From Gordionus sp. m RMFG-2023 (Eukaryota; Nematomorpha; Gordioida; Chordodea; Parachordodidae), in NCBI RefSeq assembly GCF_954871325.1, contig NC_088778.1, positions 13,295,666-13,359,665 of the forward strand: a stretch of DNA of 64,000 nucleotides, read 5' to 3'. This document shows positions 57,395 through 64,000 of this stretch, piece by piece (the stretch's first letter is position 1; each line of letters opens with the position of its first letter). A program made the position numbers and the translations under genes. The notes under the pieces are model-generated. The model was not told the origin of the DNA. It made no database searches and saw only the letters and a list, made by a program, of their open reading frames with translations.

Positions 57395-57662
57395 AGCAAT
57401 ACATTTATTAGCCAATCTAAATTATATATATCATTCCCATCGTGCCGTATTCACATTAATTTTATGCAAGAACCGATAAAATATATATATTTCTATAAGC
57501 ACGATTACACACTTAAAAAATATATATTTGATTTAAATATGTATTTCATAATTATGTGATGAAAAAAATTACACTTAATATATTAGAAACACGGACATTA
57601 TATTTATTATCAAAAAAATTGTATGTTTACCATTGCTCTTCGGTAATTAAGTTTAATGATTA

Positions 57663-57668
57663 AATAAA
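57663..57668 (+). terminator. Candidate polyadenylation signal of the SNX gene
   Basis: An AATAAA about 270 nt after the stop codon. In such AT-rich DNA this hexamer is common, so support is weak. Confidence 0.3.
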
Positions 57669-58870
57669 TCTATATAAAAGTAGTGAAACGTATTTAAACA
57701 TCTCACTTTACATTTGAGATCTCGTTTTATTATGGAGACCATATTTTACCCATAAAAAAGGGGGTTAACGCAAGGACATGAAAGGGAACTTGGGGAAAAT
57801 TATGGTATACAGGGAAAGTTCCTGAAAACATTAATATAAAATGATTTCCTAATATATTTTTTTTCAGTTTGCTTCACATTACAAACAATGCTATAATTTT
57901 TTTTTTAAATATAGGATAGGAGTCAGTTAAGTTTTTTTATTTTTACCAAAATTTATATCTATTCGATTAGCGTTTACATGAGCGGGAGGGGTAGGAACAC
58001 TCTACGTCCAAATTTTTTTGAGGGGGATAGGGGATAGTATTTAAGAGTGGTAGTAGGGGTAGGATTTAGATGAAATAAGGCAAAATGTATTGCTGTAAAA
58101 ATTAATACTTTTATTATAGATTATTATAATACAACGATGCGAAACATTAATTTAATCTATATATGGCACACAATCATAGACATTATTTTCCAAATAAAAC
58201 TCTTTCTGAATCATTTTTTGCTATCCTTTTAAATGTAATTTAAATTGGTTAAAAATTATGTCAGTAAGCTCATATTCGTGCCAAACAATATAAGTGTTGA
58301 CCAGATTTAATGGAAAACATTTTCATATTTTTTAATTTATTTGAAAATAAAATTATTTGATTTGCAAAAAATTGTTAAAACATCATATTTATATATCAAT
58401 TTTTACAAGATAATAATTATATTTACAAACGAATTAAAAAATATGGAAATGTTTTAAAAAAAAATCTGCACAACACTGTATAATAATGCATTCATTGCAA
58501 ATGAAAAAGTTTTTAATTGAATTCATGTTATAAAAAATAACTATTTTGCATTTTTATTTTGATAGTTGGCAGTATAACAGTAATCATTTAAGTTTTTTTT
58601 AATTATGAATGAGCAGACATATTAAAAGGTGTTATCAATAATGTGTATCGGCGCCGAAGGTGGCGGGTATTTTTTTTGGGTTAGGGCGGGGTAGTCATAG
58701 ATGAGGGGGGTTTGCACCCAGTGAATATTCTGTCATGTAGACGTTGTATTCGAATATGTGAATAGGATTTTAAAATAATTTTAACTGTTTTGTTATAAAT
58801 TTCGACACTCATATTTATACTAAAGCCATCTCACAAATATTGATAATACTTTTAAAGAATAATTATTATG
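57669..58870. other. Mostly unrecognised; some G-rich patches
   Basis: No gene. Patches such as GAGCGGGAGGGGTAGG (57978) and GGTGGCGGG with GGGTTAGGGCGGGG (58660-58690) stand out in composition and may be ends of a small transposon. Confidence 0.35.
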
Positions 58871-58880
58871 TGTAATAATT

Positions 58881-59180
58881 AGTGCTCTAAAATTACTTTA
58901 ATAAAACGCGTTACTCGTTACGTTTGAAAAAGGAAATGCGTTATCGTTACTCATTACTCTGTTAAAAAGGAATGCGTTAATGGCTATTCAAAAAAACTCA
59001 CGGGTTACTCGTTACTTAGAAATAGTATATATCATAAAATAAAAAAAATTTATTTTTATTTTTCCCCCATAAATAATATGATTTTCAAAATTTTGATTAG
59101 ATAAAAAACGCTTAGGGCTAAATACAGCTTTTGTTGTGCTAAACACACCTTCATCTGGCGTAGAGGATGTGACTGTTGTT
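58881..59180 (-). pseudogene. hAT transposase C-terminal remnant and terminus
   Basis: On the minus strand from 59180: STPDEGVFSTTKAVFSPKRF and NFENHI, the hAT dimerisation motif, ending in a stop near 59030. Between it and a likely terminus (TAGTGCTCTAAA at 58881) lie several AACGCGTTACTCGTTACG-like subterminal motifs. The rest of the element is gone. Confidence 0.65.
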
Positions 59181-59798
59181 TAATAAATAAAAATTTTAAT
59201 TGAGTGAATTTATTAAGTTAACTCAGAATTAAGAATATCAGTAGTGTTTTTTTATTTAAATTATAAGTAAAACGAGCGAATAATATATAATTATAAAAAT
59301 ATAATTTTATGGTTGCTTATTTAACACGAAAAATAATTATGTGTATCATTATATAGCCGCAGATATATAACATTTTTTTAAATTGGAATATTACCTTTTT
59401 TGTTATTAATTAAATAAACATACAATATCAAAATATAGACAACATGCATCGGTTATAAAAAATGACTAGCATCCATTATATACATTACATGTGAAAGGAG
59501 TGAGAATATTGTAATAAATTATTACATTATATTGGGTAAGGGGTGCAAAAACAATAATTAGTACAAAAACAAATCATAGAAAAGGTGTGGGGAGAGGTCA
59601 ATATAGTATTCATAATAGTTTTTCGTAATTATAATTTTAACATAAACTATAAATTACACTATATGGGCTTAAAATTGTAATAAAATAATATTTCTCAATA
59701 ATGGTTTAACTTTAAATATTATGTTACAAAAGGTCTTAATAAACTAATTTAATGTAATTAATCATATAATTTCCTATTATGGATAAAATTATATCATT
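59181..59798. other. No recognisable feature
   Basis: AT-rich sequence, no frame or repeat recognised. Confidence 0.4.
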
Positions 59799-59802
59799 TT
59801 AA

Positions 59803-60020
59803 CCCTTCAATACTCCGGTGGGGTATATGAGACACCAGGCTTGCTAGAATTGATATTACATAAAAACGGTTTTTTTTATTATGATCTGAAATCTTCAGTA
59901 GCTTCATCATATATATCTTAGAATCTATATTCCAAATTTCATATATTTTGGCTGAATAGTTTTTAAGATATAAAGATTTTGTGACTGATTGGGGTTTGTG
60001 AGACCCCACTGGAGTAGATA
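59803..60020. mobile_element. piggyBac-like MITE or fragment
   Basis: TTAA (59799-59802) is followed by CCCTTCAATACTCCGGTGGGG, with GTGAGACCCCACTGGAG in inverse orientation near 60000. A TTAA target and a CCC-start end with a GGTGGGGT motif are features of piggyBac-type elements. The right terminal CCC-TTAA is not seen, so it is partial. Confidence 0.5.
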
Positions 60021-60484
60021 CGTAATTTTTTTAAAAAATTTTTCAAATTATTTTTATCATTTATTATGATTTTCACATATTCTAAAAGTAAGTATAATAA
60101 AATTTATTTAAAATGTAATATCTTTTTTTATATTTGAGTTGGATATGAAAAAATAACATTATTATCATATCCAAAGAAAGAAAAGGATGTCATAATGCTA
60201 TCAACTTTCCGCAATAATAAAATTGATGATACAGATGTTACAAGAAATCCTTAAATTATAATATTTTATAACATGACTGGTTAGATATGGTATATTGAAT
60301 GACAAAAAATGATACAATTTTAAGCAGGTCTTACCCACTTCTAAACATAATATCACTTAATTCACATCATATAGCAAACACAAAAATATCCACTTACAAG
60401 AAGTAATTTCATATATAAAATATCAATGGAACTTATTAAGCCGTACAACAAAAATTATCAGATTGTCCTAATTTTTGAAGGAAT

Positions 60485-61335
60485 CCATAGGCGTAGCAGG
60501 GAGGGAAGGCAAGGGGAAATCCCCCCCCTTCAGAAATTTATCACTTTTGGGGAATATCATTTTAAGATAATAAAAAATATCCCCCTTAGTCCCCCCCCCC
60601 ACTCCCTGATCCCTAAAAATGTATGCATATATCCTAAATAAATTTGAAAGAAAGAATGTAAAAGTTGATATTTTTTTATAAAAATATTCATCATATTTAT
60701 GCATTTGTGGAAAAGCATTTATATGTAAAAAAAGTGAACCAAAAATGTTTTTTAAGAAATGGATTATAAGCCAAAGATAAGTCTTAAGACAAAAGTGAAA
60801 TGTATTATAATTATTAATAATAGATCCATAAAATTACTAAATAATATAATATATCAAATATAATTTTTTATAAAGTGAGTAATTTTAATTTATTTATCTT
60901 AATAAAAGTAAAATATAATTATAAAACTAGTGATAAAATTAAATCATAAATTAAATAAAAAAATTAAAACACAATACAAACAGTGGAATATTATATGTCG
61001 TAGATTTACAGTATATCTAATTTTATTACCATATGACAATCAATTAATTTTTGTCCAATATAACGAATTATATATTTTACAGAAAACTATAAAATATTGA
61101 TAAGTACATCAGAAAATATCTTTTAAAGACATTGTGTGATGAATAATATGATTAATTTTTAATATCATTTTTAATTTAAAATAAATAGATGGCGTTATAA
61201 TTGAATGCAAATTGTTGCTATATTTATAATCAAAAGCATTGATTAGTGAAATTTGTTAAAATATTAACTGTAATATATTCTCTAACTGTCAAATATGTCT
61301 GTAAAAGTGGAATTTTACCTAGTATTTTGTAACCA
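60485..61335. mobile_element. Relative of the CAGGGGCG-ended element at 30 kb
   Basis: The left part has ATAGGCGTAGCAGGG, like the family ends. 61130-61335 matches 31080-31280 closely (AAATAGATGGCGTT, GAATGCAAATTGTTGCTA, AATATTAACTGTAATATATT). The right end merges with a minisatellite. The C runs at 60520-60530 and 60590-60600 are inner. Confidence 0.6.
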
Positions 61336-61344
61336 ATTCTGGTA

Positions 61345-61640
61345 AGCGGAAAAGAATTCCTCAGGAAAAAAATTCCCCGGAAGAAAATTCCCCAGGAAAA
61401 AAATCCCCTGGAAAATAATTCCCCAGGAAAAAATATCCCCTGGAAGATAATTCCCCGGAAAAAAATCCTTGGAAAATAATTACCCGGAAAAATATTCCCC
61501 TGGAAAAAAATTCCCATAGAAAATAATTCCCTATTTCCTCGGAAATAAATTCCCCTTTTTTAGATTTTAAATTAAATATGGGGGAAAATTAATCCCCGGA
61601 AGAAAACAACCGGAAAAAATTCCCCGAATAATTTTTTTTT
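61345..61640 (-). repeat. GGAAAATAATTCCCC minisatellite
   Basis: About a dozen units of 14-20 bp, each a GGAA...TTCC near-palindrome. The open minus-strand frame (FFPGNYFPRIFFRGIIF style) is a by-product and not a collagen-like gene. Confidence 0.85.
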
Positions 61641-61819
61641 AATTATCAAAAAATAATCCCGCCGTTAAAAAACGAAAATATTTCTAAAAAATTATATTAG
61701 TATTTTCTGAATGTTGAGAGTATTTCTTTTTTAATTCCCAAAAGGGCAATCTTTAAATGGGAATTGATGAATCGGTTGGTAGCTTTTATATTTTATAATT
61801 TAGTAGATAGCATAAAAAG

Positions 61820-64000
61820 CAGGGTTTCGAACCGTTTAGTATAACGGTTCGGTTCGTTCCGGTTTTTAGTTTAAAATTTTATAAAGGTTTTGTTCCATTT
61901 CGGTTTTTAAAAAAAAATCATATCGGTTCGGTTTATAATTTATAACAGTTCTTTTCGGTTTGTTCATGTTTTTATAAATTTAATTTTAAAAAAACTTAAT
62001 CATTAACCATGTATATATTAATTTTAGAGAAAAATCTTTTTAGTTTATAATTTCTTATTTAATTTATCCATGATAATTTAATAGATATTTTTATTAAATT
62101 TAGGAAATATAAATTAGACAAATTAGTTTTTTTTTATTTCATAAATAAATAAATAAGATAAAAACAAACATGCGTAAATACAATAATGAATAAAATAATA
62201 TGTATACTATACTATTTAGGTTTAAAAAGAGAATTCGAACGGATAACTAAAATATTTTCTAATATTTCAGGATTTAATTTAGTTCTCTGCGCAGAGAATA
62301 TAAACTTAAGGCTTGAAAATGTTCTTTCTACGGAGACCTGCGTAGCTGGAACTGCTAGCACAGTTATAGCTAACTTATAAAGTTCTGGCATACTATTCTT
62401 TACATTTTCCCAATAATTCAAAAGATTATTATCTTTTTCCAATCTCTCTATATTATTAAATGACCGAATTATATATTCTATTTCTATACAATTATTATAA
62501 TTTTCGATGCCCTGAGAATTATTCTTATTAAGACTTTCATGCGACTTTAATAAATCTTCAAAATCATCATCTAAATTATCCTTCGAATACGAACACGTAG
62601 GCATAGTATTTACAATTTCAATATTCTGATTATTTAGATTTTGTATTAAGTTCCAAGTTTTACAAAGATGTTTTCTGGCGATCTCTCTTTCTTCAAAAGT
62701 TAAAAATATATTATATCTAGGGTCGAGATAAATAGCAGAGCAAAAAACTTCATTTTTGAAATTTATTTCTCGTGCTTTCATCGTACAAACTAAAAGTCTG
62801 GCAAATGGAGTGTCTACTTTACTCGTTTGCATGAGACATTTGATCCACGCAGCATAAAAATCGCCCATTGTCAATTGTTCACTTTGTAAATATTTTGTCA
62901 AAACATAAGCTGGATATAAAGCTTTTAATATGTCACTAATTATTTTCCATTCATTTTCTGATAAACATTTTTCGCGATCGCTTTGGAGCGATATTTCTTG
63001 GCAAAAGCTTTTTAACTCTAGTAATCTCTCCAACATTAAATAGATAGAGTTCCATCTTGTGCAACAATCTATTAGTGGTTTTTTCAAATTTAATTTTGAG
63101 AGAATAGCCATTGATGTCTGATTTCTTATTTTTTTGCAGATGTTTCTTGTTTTATTTATAATGACAATTTCATTTGAATTTTTAATGCAATCATTAATTG
63201 CTAATTGAAATGTATGTGAAGCACATCTAATACCTATTAATTGGATCTGGCATTTGACGCAAGATTAATATTTTCAATATTAAAAGGTTCTTTTTTTCAT
63301 CATGAATTATATTATTATTTAAATCATCATTATCTATATCATTATTATTTAAATCATCATTAATTAAATAATCGTTAAGGTCATCATCTTCATCTTCGTG
63401 TAGTATTAATAGCTTAATTAACTTAATCATATTTGCTGCATTATCGGTGGTTATTGTGTAAATCTGCTCAATTTTTATTTCATATTCTTTTAGAACATCT
63501 AGAATAATTTTTTTAAGATATTCTGATGTGTGTCGTTCTTTGATCACTTTCATGCATAGAGTCCTTAATTTTATTTTTCCGTTATTTATAAATTGAATAT
63601 TGATCCCCAATATGGACCTATCATATCTAGTTGCTATATCTAATTTTAACGAAATAAGTTTTTGATATACTTCCTTTTTTATATTTTCCGAAAAATCTAA
63701 CGTCATTTTTTAAATATTATTGCGTATATTTTCCGAATTGATAGTTAAATTTCCACCCAATCCTATAATTATTGGATCTATAATATTTCGAAATGCTTTG
63801 TAGTCAATTGATTTTATTGGCCTACCGTGAACTGTTATTAGCTCGGTGCAGGAGCGGATTAAAGTTTCTTTATTTATATTGATTTGTATTGTAGTAATGT
63901 TGGACTTAAAAGCATCTTGGATTGTATTATACTGGTTTGCAGTTTTCGTTATTTGAATTTTTTTAATAGTCAAATTTTCTTTCTTTTTTCTTAATAATTT
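61820..64000 (-). mobile_element. hAT element running off the right edge
   Basis: The left terminus is CAGGGTTTCGAACCG with repeated GGTTCGGTTCG motifs (61840-61950), the same family as 4155-5492. The other end is outside the window, so the target duplication cannot be checked. Confidence 0.75.
62212..64000 (-). pseudogene. hAT transposase, nearly complete but damaged, N-terminus outside
   Basis: In order on the minus strand: VHGRPIKSIDYKAFRNIIDP, an in-frame TAA (63712-63710) followed directly by MTLDFSENIKKEV, and TTDNAANMIKLI (catalytic aspartate). A low-complexity Asn/Asp run and a frame change near 63240 follow. Then come GIRCASHTFQLAIND, CTRWNSIYLMLERL, and the C-terminal VPATQVSVERTFSSLKF with LENILVIRSN. 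Otherwise well preserved, so it is among the younger hAT copies here. Confidence 0.85.

Noticed and set aside
60426-60704. Overlapping frames on both strands
   Set aside because: Both cross the C-rich end of a transposon relative; composition explains them.
61230-61517. Collagen-like G-F-P repeat frame
   Set aside because: It reads through the GGAA/TTCC minisatellite and the end of a transposon; no start context, signal or other domain.

Overview
This is a very AT-rich eukaryotic window, packed with transposable elements and carrying one recognisable host gene. The gene is a sorting nexin of the SNX5/SNX6 group on the + strand (about 43458-57394). It has fourteen exons as I read them, all joined at GT-AG junctions in consistent phase, giving about 388 residues with a PX domain followed by a BAR domain. 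That gene type, with several 40-93 nt introns and a mix of Helitrons, hAT elements, LINEs and a Ty3/Gypsy fossil, suggests an animal or a close relative with a small-intron, AT-rich, transposon-rich genome. I cannot name the species. I saw no rRNA, tRNA or CRISPR array, and nothing prokaryotic.

Layout. 1-1254 is a decayed hAT element. 2620-5780 plus 20320-20810 is a foldback repeat whose arms are built from a ~115-121 bp satellite. A small hAT element (4155-5492) sits in it with a perfect 8-bp duplication. A 14.5-kb composite Helitron on the minus strand (5781-20319) splits it exactly between an A and a T. Inside that Helitron lies a second Helitron in the opposite orientation (about 9280-17613) with a decayed Rep-helicase gene, two kinds of minisatellite on its flanks, and an intron. 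The minus-strand Helitron also carries a small unrecognised spliced reading frame (17897-18152), possibly a captured gene piece.

21440-29100 holds an old, badly broken Ty3/Gypsy retrotransposon. It is interrupted by a 4.45-kb foldback element (22820-27270) with a 245-bp Harbinger-like MITE near its centre. 29104-34667 is one non-autonomous element inserted into an opposite-orientation copy of its own family, with a 2.1-kb hAT (32053-34168, perfect 8-bp duplication) inserted again. 35885-36274 is a 390-bp hAT-like MITE. 37570-43300 is a minus-strand LINE split by a hAT-like element (38111-41221) that is itself a palindrome of two half copies.

The SNX gene follows directly. Its introns have collected MITEs, and its 9.4-kb intron 8 (46140-55551) holds a LINE fragment, satellite foldbacks, a DUF659-type hAT transposase and a MITE. 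After the gene, 57395-64000 holds hAT remnants, a piggyBac-like repeat, a GGAA/TTCC-rich minisatellite and, at the right edge, a hAT transposase that runs out of the window. Only the SNX gene looks like a working host gene; most of the rest is successive transposon insertion.
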